Positions 46,001 through 56,500 of a DNA stretch of 64,000 bases are shown here, in pieces (position 1 is the first letter of the stretch; each line of letters opens with the position of its first letter). The stretch covers positions 124,001 through 188,000 of the forward strand of contig BDSL01000010.1 in assembly GCA_003116995.1 (NCBI GenBank), in the 5' to 3' direction. Below the pieces are notes generated by a model. It was given only the letters and a program-made list of their open reading frames with translations, was not told the DNA's origin and made no database searches. Position numbers and translations under genes: made by a program. The DNA is from Yamagishiella unicocca. Lineage: Eukaryota; Chlorophyta; Chlorophyceae; Chlamydomonadales; Volvocaceae.

Positions 46001-47205
46001 TGCTGCCGTACCCGCCAACCGCCCTGGTCGCCGCTGCCGCCAGCAACAGGCGACGGTTCCGGACCGCGTACAACGCGCTCTACGAGGGCGATGCGGAGCC
46101 GGCGGTCGGGTCGGGCGTAACTTCGGGCGCGGGCGCTGTGGCCGCGGTCGCGCGCATCCAGCACTACGAGACCGCAGCCGCGCAGCAGCAGGAGGGCGCG
46201 CTGGCTGGGGCGCTGGCCGCGTCGCTGGAGGCAGGCGGGACCTCGTCTGGTGGCGCGCCACCCGACGAGGTGATCATCCACTACGCCAACGTGCTCTATG
46301 ACATGGCGTCGCCCAGCGCCGACAACAAGCGGCCCAGTGCGCGCGACGACGGGCGCCCAGCCAGCGGTGAGGTTGAGTCCCAGAGGCTGGAGCAACGCAC
46401 CCCCTCGCGCCGCGCCAGCTCGATGGCCACGGTCTCTAAAGCCATTGCGGCCGCCGCCACGGAGGGCACGGGCCCCTCTGGGCCGCCCGTGGCGCCCGGC
46501 GGCAGGAACATCATGCCGCTGGTGCCGCAGCCGAGCTTGATTGCGGAGTTCGGCTGGCCCACGGATGGGCCCAGGGACCGCAGCGGAGCCGCTGTTGGGG
46601 GGCAGTCAGCCGCTGGGCCTGCATCCGCCGGCAGGGCTCGGCTCAACCCTGACCTTGTGGAGATGGCGTGGCAGGTGGAGAGCAGCGCTGCGTCGAATGC
46701 GTCCGTCCAGGCGAGTGTGCCTTACGCCACGCCGAGTGCATCGGCGGACTTCTTCACCCCGCGGCTGAGCTTCACGAGTGGCCAGGCGAGGAGCAGGCGA
46801 ACCACCGCCTACGACACCGCCCGGGGGTCTCACGGCACCGCCGCCGCCGGGGGCGCCAGTGTGCCTGCGGCTGACGCCGCCATGATCACCGTGGCTGTTG
46901 CCGCGGAGTCGACTGCCGTACCGGGGCTCCCTCCCCTTGGGCCTGGCGGGAGCTACATCAGCCTGGCCACCGCCTCTGGCCGCCTACCGGCGGGCCCCCT
47001 GGAGCCGTCGTACTCGATGCAGCCGCCGCAAGACGCGTCAGTTGGTGACGGCGTGGGCGGTGGCGAGGACGATACGGCCGACCCCAGCTTGCAGCGGCCG
47101 AACCAGCACCTGAACCCCCTGTTCGAGCCAGTGACCATGTACCTGAACCCGTTGAATAACATGGACAGAGCTGGCGCCAACCGGACTGTGGGCGCCACAG
47201 ACTAG
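25098..47205 (+). CDS. giant PPSP hydroxyproline-rich glycoprotein with a transmembrane segment, 7 exons, 6,679 aa
   Basis: Exons: 25098-38744, 39029-39229, 39548-39932, 40152-43657, 44084-44167, 44446-44964, 45508-47205; all GT-AG, phases sum to 6,680 codons. The signal peptide ends near residue 33 (WLVPDSALA, then GEG). Residues 34-414 form a Cys-containing globular N-terminus. Residues 415-4500 are a Ser/Pro rod dominated by PPSP motifs, the usual substrate for prolyl hydroxylation and arabinosylation. Residues 4501-4665 form a small domain ([20 protein letters not shown]). A Cys-containing island ([20 protein letters not shown]) spans about 4789-4891, followed by a second rod to about 5784. 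Next comes a domain starting [15 protein letters not shown] with a DTDGN turn, a transmembrane helix near 6196-6219 ([20 protein letters not shown]) followed by YKRRRK, and a cytoplasmic tail of about 460 aa. Volvocine wall proteins and sexual agglutinins share PPSP rods; identity with any of them is not shown. The start is the first ATG; the upstream in-frame GTG at 25083 is unlikely. Splitting into two genes cannot be excluded but is not needed. Confidence 0.85.
27990..36060 (+). repeat. coding minisatellite of 285/270-bp units (95/90 codons) with higher-order repeats
   Basis: The marker CCCAGCGATGCCGGCACC (coding AMPAP, sometimes A(F/V)PAP) recurs about every 285 bp from 27998 to 30278, then mostly every 270 bp to 35483: 28 regular units, with further copies at 35887 and 37623. 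A 1,695-bp block is duplicated (variants at 29536 and 31231, and at 30081 and 31776). An 810-bp block is repeated about three times (variants at 33331, 34141 and 34951). All lengths are multiples of three and keep the frame. Confidence 0.95.
36070..37540 (+). repeat. coding minisatellite of 132-bp units (44 codons), about 10 copies
   Basis: The marker CCTCCTTCGCCGCAGCC recurs every 132 bp from about 36117 to 37305 (for example 36249 and 36381). The units encode [20 protein letters not shown] sequence and look like a shortened version of the upstream 95-codon unit. Confidence 0.9.
38919..38966 (-). other. tRNA-like hairpin with an A-box motif in the first intron of the giant gene
   Basis: On the minus strand GTAGCGT and ACGCTAC form a 7-bp closing stem and GGGG/CCCC an inner stem. 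TAGCGTAGTTGG fits the Pol III A-box consensus, and AGTTGGTAAG resembles a D-loop. It is too short (48 nt) for a tRNA and lacks an anticodon arm, so at best it is a tRNA-derived remnant. It lies in the intron 38745-39028. Confidence 0.3.
44974..45213. repeat. 24-bp tandem repeat, 10 copies
   Basis: Units of GCCAGGCTGCCGCATGTGCG plus ATCT, almost identical, in the last intron (44965-45507) of the giant glycoprotein gene, starting about 10 bases after the donor. Several frames stay open on both strands, producing spurious ORFs. Confidence 0.95.
45252..45390. repeat. imperfect tandem repeat of about 55 bp
   Basis: Two to three partial copies containing CCTGGCCACGTGACTCGACT and CTCTTTCTC(A/C)CAATGAA, following the 24-bp array in the same intron. 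Confidence 0.8.
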
Positions 47206-48448
47206 TCGCGCCGACTAGCCCAGCAGGGCGAATACGAATGTAGCCGATTGGGGTGTGGGCGTGTATTTGGGGGAGAATGTGTACGTGTCGGTGCAAATGA
47301 AAGTCGTGTGGTTAATGTGTGGCAGTTTAAATGGGGTTCGGGGGGATGCATGGGGACCACGGGGATAGATTTTTGGGATTTACGTTGAGCGGGACGGCCC
47401 GGGGGAAGAAGCAGAGCAAAAGGCCACGGGGCCACGGGGAGAGGGTATAAGCAGGCACAGCGGAGGGGCCAAGCGTAGTAGACGTGCCCCCCGGAGGACC
47501 GCCAGTGTCCATGCTTAGACAGATGACTGCATCGATCCTATCGATCCCTCTCCATACATGCCGGGATTATTCTTGCCTTTGCCATGCCGCTTGCTATGCA
47601 TGGGGCCCTGTGTGTGTAGACCGTGTGCAACCCACACTAGCCCTGCGCGTGGGTTGTGAGCGGGGCTAGTGAGCCACTAGTGCCCCCCCGAGCCCAAATC
47701 CGTGCTCTCCCTTTCCTCAATGTACAGTCTCCATTCCCGCATGCGTGTGTCCGTGTGACAATGTATTGACCTGTCCTCTAAACTCTGTGCTTGGACCGCA
47801 ACGGAACACCCTCGATACATTTGACATGATTTGTTTTTGAGGGCACCGAACCGGCCGCATACTGAGTGTGGTATTTGACCCTTGAAGCGGGATGTTTTTA
47901 CATGCGTCCGCCGCAGGGGTGCTTTAAGGTTGCGCTGTACACTGCTTTCGGGCTTACCTCTGTTGGCTTACTTTGTTCTTTGCGTGCTTCTTCCAGTGTT
48001 GTGTGGTTTCGGAGATGATTCGTCTGCAGCGCCGCGCATGTTTGAGGACGCTCTGTGTGCTGCCACATGCAGCGGCTGTCGGGTTGTTGCGCGAGGAGGG
48101 ATGCGTCGCGTTGGATTGTTTCAGAGCTTAACCTAGCTAACGGGTTTTGGGTATTCGCACGTTGCCGCAAACACAAAAGTCTCTATTGTGGACGCGGTTT
48201 TCGTGGTGCTATACTTGGGGGGACCCCACTGCATGCTGCTCACACGCAAGCGGGAGCCCTTCCGCCAGTGCCCTCGTGCTAACCCAATGTATTTAGCCAA
48301 CGCCAGATATTTAGGCAACGCCAGATAGCCTGGCCTCATTGTTTAGACCATAACCAGGAACATAGTAATTGCTTACAACGTCGGCGAGTCTCATGTTGTG
48401 CGCAAATGGACGCAGGTAGAGCGCCCTGGAAGATTCCAGTGGCTAGGC

Positions 48449-48453
48449 TGTAA
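48449..48453 (+). terminator. candidate TGTAA polyadenylation signal of the giant glycoprotein gene
   Basis: First plus-strand TGTAA noticed after the stop at 47205. The implied 3' UTR of about 1.2 kb is long, so the real site may use a variant signal nearer the stop. Confidence 0.3.
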
Positions 48454-48551
48454 TCTCACAGTTTTGACAGATCCGAACACGCAAGCCCAATGTAGGTGAA
48501 ACAGCGCGGATGAGTTGTTTTCGACAACCGTAGCAGAGCGCTGACACGGAA

Positions 48552-48620
48552 CACCCATTTGAAAGAGTTGCTAGCTTTATGGAAGCACCCATTTGAAAGA
48601 GTTGCTAGCTTTATGGAAGC
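48552..48620. repeat. 34-bp perfect tandem duplication
   Basis: Two copies of a unit beginning CACCCATTTGAAAGAGTTGC, starts at 48552 and 48586, in intergenic DNA. Confidence 0.95.
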
Positions 48621-50198
48621 ATAGATATGTCCGGCAATAGTGGTCCGCAAACACTCTCTGTTCACGAAACCAGTGGCCCAAATAGCGCTATAGACAACAG
48701 CGATATCTCAATCAATCGCCGCGCAACCATTCTCCTGCGCACACCGATGAAGGTAATGTAGGCAAACTACACGGCATGACACCACCACACGGCAACGAGG
48801 AGGGATTCAGCCGTGACGGAGGAAGGCAACTTGAGCTCTCATCGGAAATCATACCCAAGTGTCCAAAATGACGAATTACTTATGTGCAGCCGCCGTACCG
48901 AGACCCTGAACAGACTGGGGAGCAGCGGAATCTTCCCTGACAATGCAACGGCACCTAGCCAGCGGCCAACCCAGCATGGACCCCATTGGACCCCATGGCT
49001 GCCTGTTCCTGCCATCGGTGCCTGTTCCTGTCAAAGCCCAAACGGATTACCTTGTCATAATACTGCACAAAATGTGGTCCCGTTACCTAACGGGAGTTCT
49101 GAACGGAGCAAGTGGGTGAAGGTGGATGCCCTGAGGCATCGACAGCCCGCAATCCCCCCAATCCGAATTGCGCCGGAAGTGGGCCCTGTCAGCAAGCCGA
49201 GGAACGACTTCCCCCGAAACACACGTCAAAGCGATCACAGCCTTGATCCGGCGGGACAGAGATGCAAGCAAAATCTGACAGGTCCAGCACGCTCTCACGG
49301 CTTTCCGAACCAGCCACACAGAAGGGCCCCCCTACCTGCTAGATTGAAGCCGCCACCACCACCACCACCACCACCACCAAGCGATTGTCGGCCCGCGCGA
49401 TCTCCAGGGCCGGACACGCGGCCCCAACACCACATTGAATCCTAAATAGGCGTCACCGCGGAACCCGCGGGAGAAGCCGCGGACGCACGCATCCCCTGCA
49501 CCTCCACCGATGATACTTTTTTAAAGATGGAACGTCTGTACATACACTGCCGACGTCGCAGCCCACTGCCTGCCTGGTAGACACGCCTAGAGAGTGACCA
49601 CTGCGCGCGCTTACAGGTCGCTTATGCGCTGGGGCCATCATACCATCACACCCACCCACCCACACACACACGCACGCAAGCTCGCACGCACATACACACA
49701 CACGGCTTGGCGGTAAATTAACACCACACGCACATCAGCGCGCTGCATGGCGCGCTGCAGCCAGCTCACCTAGAACATGTCTTTCTTGCCCTCGGCACAA
49801 CCGTTACTTGTCATAATACTAAAGCATTTACTAAAGCAAATGCGGACCCCGAGCGGATGCAACAATCGGGGGACCTGGTCGCGGAGATGAGCCACGAGGC
49901 GAGGCATATGCTGTTCTTAGCAGGCCCACCTCGCCACTCACCTTGCATCATCATCACCATCATCATCATCATCGTCATCATCATGAGCACAATCATGACG
50001 TCATCTCCCCGTCCCCGCACTGGGCCACACATCCCCGCTCCCCTTCTCCCACATAACCCGTCGGACCCGCAGACACCACTTCCAAGCGGTGTAGATTGTA
50101 GGTTCCGCTGGCTGAGAGACTTTATTCGCTCTGCGCAGTGCACGAGACGCGCCCGCATGAAAGGCAATCCAAGCCCCCGCTTTGAGCTGTGACGCTCC

Positions 50199-50203
50199 TT
50201 ACA
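50199..50203 (-). terminator. candidate TGTAA polyadenylation signal of the kinase gene
   Basis: TTACA on the plus strand, about 300 bp below the stop at 50503. Between them, at 50451-50500, lie five copies of the 10-bp unit TG(C/T)TCCCAAC, so this array is probably part of the 3' UTR. Confidence 0.5.
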
Positions 50204-50502
50204 GGCAAGCATCCAGCGGCCGCGGGCCCCTAGCGCTTGCCGGCATGTGTTGCCGACCGCGTCGGCCTCCCAGTCTCCAACGCAGGTACGGACAGGTACG
50301 GCACCTGTACGAGAACGCCGCCCACGACTCGCTCTATCCATCACGATCGCTTAAATATTGCACGCCAAATCAAGCCCCCGGCCCCCATGGCCGTCCCCCA
50401 CGGCTATCACCGATTACTGTCATCGATTGCTGCCGCGGATTGTTGCCGACTGCTCCCAACTGTTCCCAACTGCTCCCAACTGTTCCCAACTGTTCCCAAC
50501 TG

Positions 50503-53500
50503 TTACTGCGACATTGAATCCTCGCAGGGGGCCCCCGATGGCGCCGTCGTCAACATCCCCCCCAAGGGCGGTATGCTCGTGTCCTCGCTACTGCTGTTGC
50601 TGGGGCGACTGCGGCTGCAGCGCAGGCCCAGTGGGCTGGGCGTGGAATGCGCGCCGACCGTGTGGGATCCAAACGGAGAGTGCGTCATGGACCTAGATCC
50701 AGGCAGCCCAAAATTGGGATGGGCATTGTACGACGACGCGCCCCTCCCCATTGCGCTGGGCAACGGCTGCGGACTGAGCCGGTTCGCCCACACGCCGCTC
50801 GAGCCAACCATGCCGCCCGCGGCGCCGCCGAGATCTGCCTCACCACCTCCCCAAGCCGGGTCGTAACATCCCATTCCGACGGCAGCTGCAGCCGCAGCCG
50901 CAGCCGCGCCGCCGTCGGCCGCTGAAAGAGAACCGACCGCGCCGAAACCACCGGCGCTGGCACCAGCCGCGGTCGCCGGAAGGTTCCCGGCCCCGGTCCC
51001 TGGATTCAGAGGCGGGGATGTGACGGAGCCAGAAAGGGCCCCCAGGCCTAACTGCTCCAACTGAAAGCGGTTAAGGGATCGGCTGCGGATGTGCTGCTGC
51101 ATGGCTGCCGCTCTTGCCTGCTGGTGAGGCTGATCGCGACCCAGAGGTGATGGCGTGTGAGTGGCGACTGCGGCGGCGGCGCCGCCGCCGCCGGTGCTGG
51201 GCGCACCGAAGCTGCCGGACCGGCCTAGCGGGGTCGGCACCGAGGCCGTACGGCAGCCGCTGCCCGCCGCCGCCGCTGCCGACCAGGCCGCAGCCCACCG
51301 GTCCTCGGGAGACATGTTCTGAACCATCGGCGCGGCTGCGGTCTGCAGTCCGCTCACCGGGCCCGGGGAGGACGTGGCAGTAGCGGTGGCGGTGATGTGC
51401 TGCTGTTGTTGCTGCAGTTGTTGTTGCTGCTGTTGTTGCTGCTGTTGTTGTTGTTGCTGCAGTTGTTGTTGCTGCTGTTGTTGCTGCTGTTGTTGTTGTT
51501 GCTGCTGCAGTTGTTGTTGCTGCTGCTGTTGTTGTTGCAGTTGTTGTTGCTGCTGTTGTTGTTGCAGCTGTTGTTGTTGCAGCTGTTGTTGCTGCTGCTG
51601 CAGCTGTTGCAGTTGTTGTTGTTGCTGCTGTTGTTGGTGTTGCTGCTGCTGTTGTTGCTGCTGCTGCTGGAGGTGCTGCTGCTGTTGTTGTTGGTGCTGC
51701 TGTTGTTGTTGCTGCAGGTGCTGCTGCTGCTGGAGGTGCTGATGTTGGTGTTGTTGGTGGCGGTGTTGTTGTTGTTCTTGTTGTTCTTGTTGTTCCCGGT
51801 GGTATTGGTGCTGTTGGTGCTGCTGGTGTTGTTGGTGTTGTTGGTGTTGTTGGTGTTGTTGGTGTTGTTGTTGCTGCGGCGGCGGCGACCGCTGCTGCTG
51901 ATGCAGCTGCGTGGCATACGAGTCGGACGTTGCGCTGTGGCACGAGTACAGGGGCTGTTGCACACCGCCGAGGATGGTGCTCGACGACAACAGCGCCACC
52001 TCGGCGGCGTCATCGACCTGCATCGCCACTTGCCCGTTAGCGCCGCGCTCGACGCCGCCGGCACCGCCGCCAGTCTGTGCCGTCCAATCCAGCCGCTCCT
52101 GGCTGCCGCCGCCGCCGCCGCCACCGCCGCCGCCGCTGCCGCCGCGACCGCTGCGCACCTGCGCAATCCCCTCTGCCGCTGCCGCCTGGTGCATCGCGGT
52201 CGTCGCCGCTGCCGCGGCGGCCTGGCTCGCGCTCGCCGTGACCTCCGCGGCCGACATCACCCCCTCCGCCTCCATGAAGTCCAGCAGCAGGTTGAAGGAC
52301 GACGCCGCTTGCGCATGCGAGTGCAGTCGGGGCACCCGGGCCGCAGCAGGGGAGTTCAGCGGCGTCGACCAGGGGGTCACCAGCGGGCTACTGATGGGGT
52401 GGGAGCTCAGACCCCCGCGGCCGCCGCCGCTGCCGCTGCTGCTGCAGGCGGTGGGGCCGCCGGGCCCGGGCAGGGCTGTCGGGAGGGACAGCCGCAGCCC
52501 CAGCCCTGCGAATGTCTGCGCCGCCGGGTACGTTCCGGTTGCGGTCATGGAGGGTGCGCGGTGCATAGGGCTGCCGCCGCCGCCGCCGCTGCCTGCTGAC
52601 AAGGCACTGCCGACTGACGGACCCGCGGTCAAGGTGGTGCTTCCGCTGCCCATGGAGTAGGCGAAGCTACTGACGCTAGCGCTGAAGGGCCCGCCGCCCG
52701 AGCCGCCCAGGCTGGCGGTAGTGCGGCCGGTAGACGCGCCGCTGAGGGAGCCGTTGGACGAGTCCGAAGGAACGTGGTAGTTGGGGTAACCACCGTTGCC
52801 GCCGGGGTTGCTGACGCCACCGCCGCCAACGCCGGCGGCGTACACGCCCATCGCCGCCGCATGCAGGGCCGCCACCAGACCGCTATCGTCGCCGGAGTCA
52901 GCCGTGCTGTTCATGGCGACGCCAGCGACGCCGGCGGCACCGTTCACGCCGGACGCGAGCGTCAGCTGGTCAAAAGCCGCCATGGCGGCGGCGGCGGTGG
53001 CGGTGGCGCCGCTGCATCTCGCCAGGGGTGCGGCCGCCGCCATCGCGCCACCACAGCCACTGCAGCCGGAGTCGTCGCTGGTGCCGCTGCCGGCTCCGAC
53101 AGTCAAGCCATCGGCCTGGTCCATGGAGTCCACCCGCCGGAAGGCCTTCGACAGCCGGCTCGGTCGGCCGCCGTGCAGGCCCCCAGAGTTGACGGACAAA
53201 GCGGTGCCCAGCGGCATCTGCATCGGCGGCGGCGCCGCGCCGCCGCCGCTCACCACCACCGCCGGCGCTGCCGCGCCGCCGGCGTTGGCCCCTCGTGTGA
53301 AATGAGTGTGAGTCCCAAAAGGAGTCCCCATTGCACCGCCTCCCGGAGGGACCGCCAGGCCGGCGGCGGCGGCGGCGCCGCCATCGCCGCCGCCGCCAGC
53401 CACCATAACACTGGCGTAGAAGGCCGCGGCGCCGCCGGCCGCGGCGAACGTATCGGAGGATCGCCCCAGGGGTGAACCCCCGGGGGAGGCCTGCTGGGCC

Positions 53501-56500
53501 TTATTGCCGGACAGCAGCTGCAGCTGCAGCTGCTGCGGCGCGCCCTGTGCCGCTGGCATCACTGGCAGGTCCCAGTCGTGCGTGTCGGGCGTACGGCGTT
53601 TAATAGACCCGCCGCTGCTACTGCTACCGCCGTTCCGGAGCATCCGGACAGCAATGGGTGAGACCCCGCCGGCAGTAGCGGCGGCGGCGGCGAAGCCGCC
53701 GCCGCCGCCGCCACCGCACAGCTGCGCCTGCATGGCAGCTCCGCCGCCAGTGCTGCTGCCTTTGTGACCGGCGGCGCGGGCCGTGAAGGAGCGGGAGAGG
53801 CCGCGGTTGATTGGGCTGCGGATCGCCGCGGCTGGGTTGCGGCCGCCGACCTCCCAGTTGTTCCGCATGTCCTCCAGGTGCAGTCGGTAGTAGTCTGCGG
53901 CGGTCAGTGGCGGCTCCATGGCGGCACCGCCACTGCTCTCCCCCGACCCAGATACCGAATCGGTGTGGGCCTGATTAGGCAACCGCTGCTGCAGCTGCTG
54001 CTGCTGCTTCTGTTGTTGGTGCTGCAGCTGCAGCTGCGCCGCCGCCACGGCGATCCCCTCCTGCTGCTGCTGGTGCTGCTGTTGCAGCTGCTGCAGCTGC
54101 TGCTTGTACTGCTGCACCTGCTCCTGCAGTTGCTGCTGCTGCTGACGCAGCTGGGCCTGGTGCTCCGAGACCAGTGCACTCTTGCCGGCGACGGCACGAG
54201 CAAGCTGGGTCTGGTAGTAGTCCTGGGCCCGGCTCACATTGATCGGACTGCCGATAGGGCTCGCGGCGCCACTGCTGCGTCCAGCGGCGGCGGCAGCGGC
54301 CGCTCCCCATCGTACGGCAGATGTCGTCACGTCCATCGCCGTCGCCGTCGCCGTCACCGTCTGCTGTTGTAGCTGCTGCTGCGCGCCGCCGGCGCCGCCG
54401 CCGGCGGCGGCGATGGCGCCGCCGGCGCCGCCTCCAGTGAGTCCGACGAGGGGATCTCGGCAAAAGCCGTTGCCATCAGTCATCCAGTACGACACGTTGT
54501 CGTGCAGACGGTGCAGAAGCACGTGCCCCTGCGCGGCCGCCTGCGGGTGCGTGCTGTCGCCGGCGGAGGGGGAGGGATGCACCCCGGGGCCCTCCAGGAA
54601 GGCGCTCTGGCAGCGCTGCACCTGCCGCTTGGCCGGCCTCTGGTCTGTGCCGTACACCATGCCGACGGCGGCGGCGGCGTTGCCGCCGCCCATCTCGCTG
54701 GCGGAGGCCGAGTTGCAAGTCTGCTGGGGCACCAGGTGCTCGAAGGGGCCACCGGGGCGGTAGAACAGCGAGCGGCTCGAGTAGGCGGCCGCAGCGGTGG
54801 GCATAGAGCCGCCCGACGCGCAGCTGCCGGCGGCGGTGGCCGCGGTGGCGCCGGCGCCGGTGTGGCCGCTGGCGGCAGCCTCCGCGCTGCCAGGCATGTC
54901 GCGCAGGCCTTGCGGAGGCGCGTGCAACCTGCGACAGCGGTTGGGCGGCGGCAGCTTCCTTGACGATACACGGTTCGGCCGGCAGCAGGGCAGTTTCGTC
55001 CGTGGGTTGTTATACACGTGGTGGTCCCCTTGTCCCTTTGGGTTATACACGTGGTGGTCCCCTTTGTCGTGCACCGTCTGGACGACAATGCGTCGTACTG
55101 GATGACTGATGGCAGCAGCTGTTGCATCCGTGGATTGTTATACCCGTGGTGTTCCCTTTGCTAGAACGAAAACGACAGCAACAACTCATCTTGCCAGCGC
55201 ACACCGCAGCCCCACAAAGGCGGCAATCGGCGGCGCACGGCGGCCGAGCGCCGCGGCTTGCAAGACACAGGTACAGGTACAAGCTCAGGGCGGCGCACAG
55301 GGGCTCACACGACCGCTCCGCCACGCGGGCCCTATGCACCAGGTGGCGTTCGCGGTGATCCGCCACGCGGGCCCTATGCACCAGGTGGTGTTCGCGGTGA
55401 TCCGCCACGCGGGCCCTACGCACCTGGTGATGTTCGCGGTGATCCAGGGGTGGTCCAGCAGCTGCGCCACCGGTGAGCGGCGCGCTGGGGTGCGCTGAAG
55501 CGCGGAGCGGATGAAGTCGGCTGCCGCGGGGGACATCCAGTCTGGCATGGAGGGGCTGGCGGCCACGATGGCTCGCATGGTAGCCTCGCGGCAGCTCTGG
55601 AGGGCGGACGAGAGGGGAGGCGGGGAGGGGGAGGGAGGAGGGGGGTTGTAGGTGGGGTTGAGGAGTCGGGTTCCCAGGTCAGGTGGGGCTTCAGGGCCGC
55701 AGCGGGCGCACAGGGTCGCGAGTCCGCGTGTGGAAATGACAGGAGGGCTGCCACAGCTTAATTAGGCATGTTGCGCTGCTCGCCGGCCGTGCTGGGCTCC
55801 GAAACCCATCTCCCCTTTCGTCCCCGCCCGCCTCGCGCTTCCGGCCCAATCCCGCCCCCTCCACCCCCCCTAACCCCTTTCCCCCACTACGTAGGGTTAC
55901 CGGTTATTTTATGTATCTCCCCCCTCCACCACCCCCCTCCGCTCCCACCATTCCGAAAGGCGGCCGCCCCACGATGAGCTCGTACGCCAGCACTCCCATG
56001 GCCCACGCGTCCACGGATGCATCGTACTCCAGATCCACCCTGTCCTTGTTATCGTCGGGGGAGTGTTTGTCGGGACAGCGGAGCACCTGCCCGGGGTGGG
56101 GGGGGGAGGACCGGGGACGGTGATGACACCACGCAGAAAACACACCATCAAAAGGATGCTGCTGCCGTACTGGTTGTGCCGTGGTAGCCGAGGAGTCCGC
56201 GCACCACCTGCTCCGGTTCTCTCTTTCCTTTTGAGGAATGACAACCTACGTTCCCGCACCCTCTCCCCTCCACCTCCGGCACCATATGCCCAGTCGGGTC
56301 ACCTCCAGCACCCCCCACACCCACCTCCTCTTCCTCGAACCCCACCCACCACCTCTTCCTCGAACGCCCCCCACCTCCTCTTCCTCAAACCCCACACACC
56401 TCCGGCGCCATATAGTCCAGGGTGCCCAGTCGGGTCACCGGCCGCTCCGTGGCGGCGTTGATGGCCAGACCGAAGTCCGTCACCTTCATGACACGCTCCC

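Larger units (their letters stand above)
47206..50502. other. intergenic region between convergent giant glycoprotein and kinase genes
   Basis: It holds the 3' ends of both genes and no convincing gene. A 210-codon plus-strand frame at 48813-49445 has no ATG at its start and no recognisable domain. Minor features are a CA-rich stretch near 49650-49700 and a CAT/ATC microsatellite at about 49945-49985. Confidence 0.55.

Noticed and set aside
48813..49445. 210-codon plus-strand ORF ending in a proline run
   Set aside because: It begins at GTG, has mixed codon use and no domain; the proline run comes from a CCA microsatellite. A degraded element cannot be excluded.
51397..52599. 400-codon plus-strand ORF starting with poly-Leu
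   Set aside because: It is the complement of the CAG/CAA tract in the kinase tail; the Gln/Ala frame continues a confident kinase gene.
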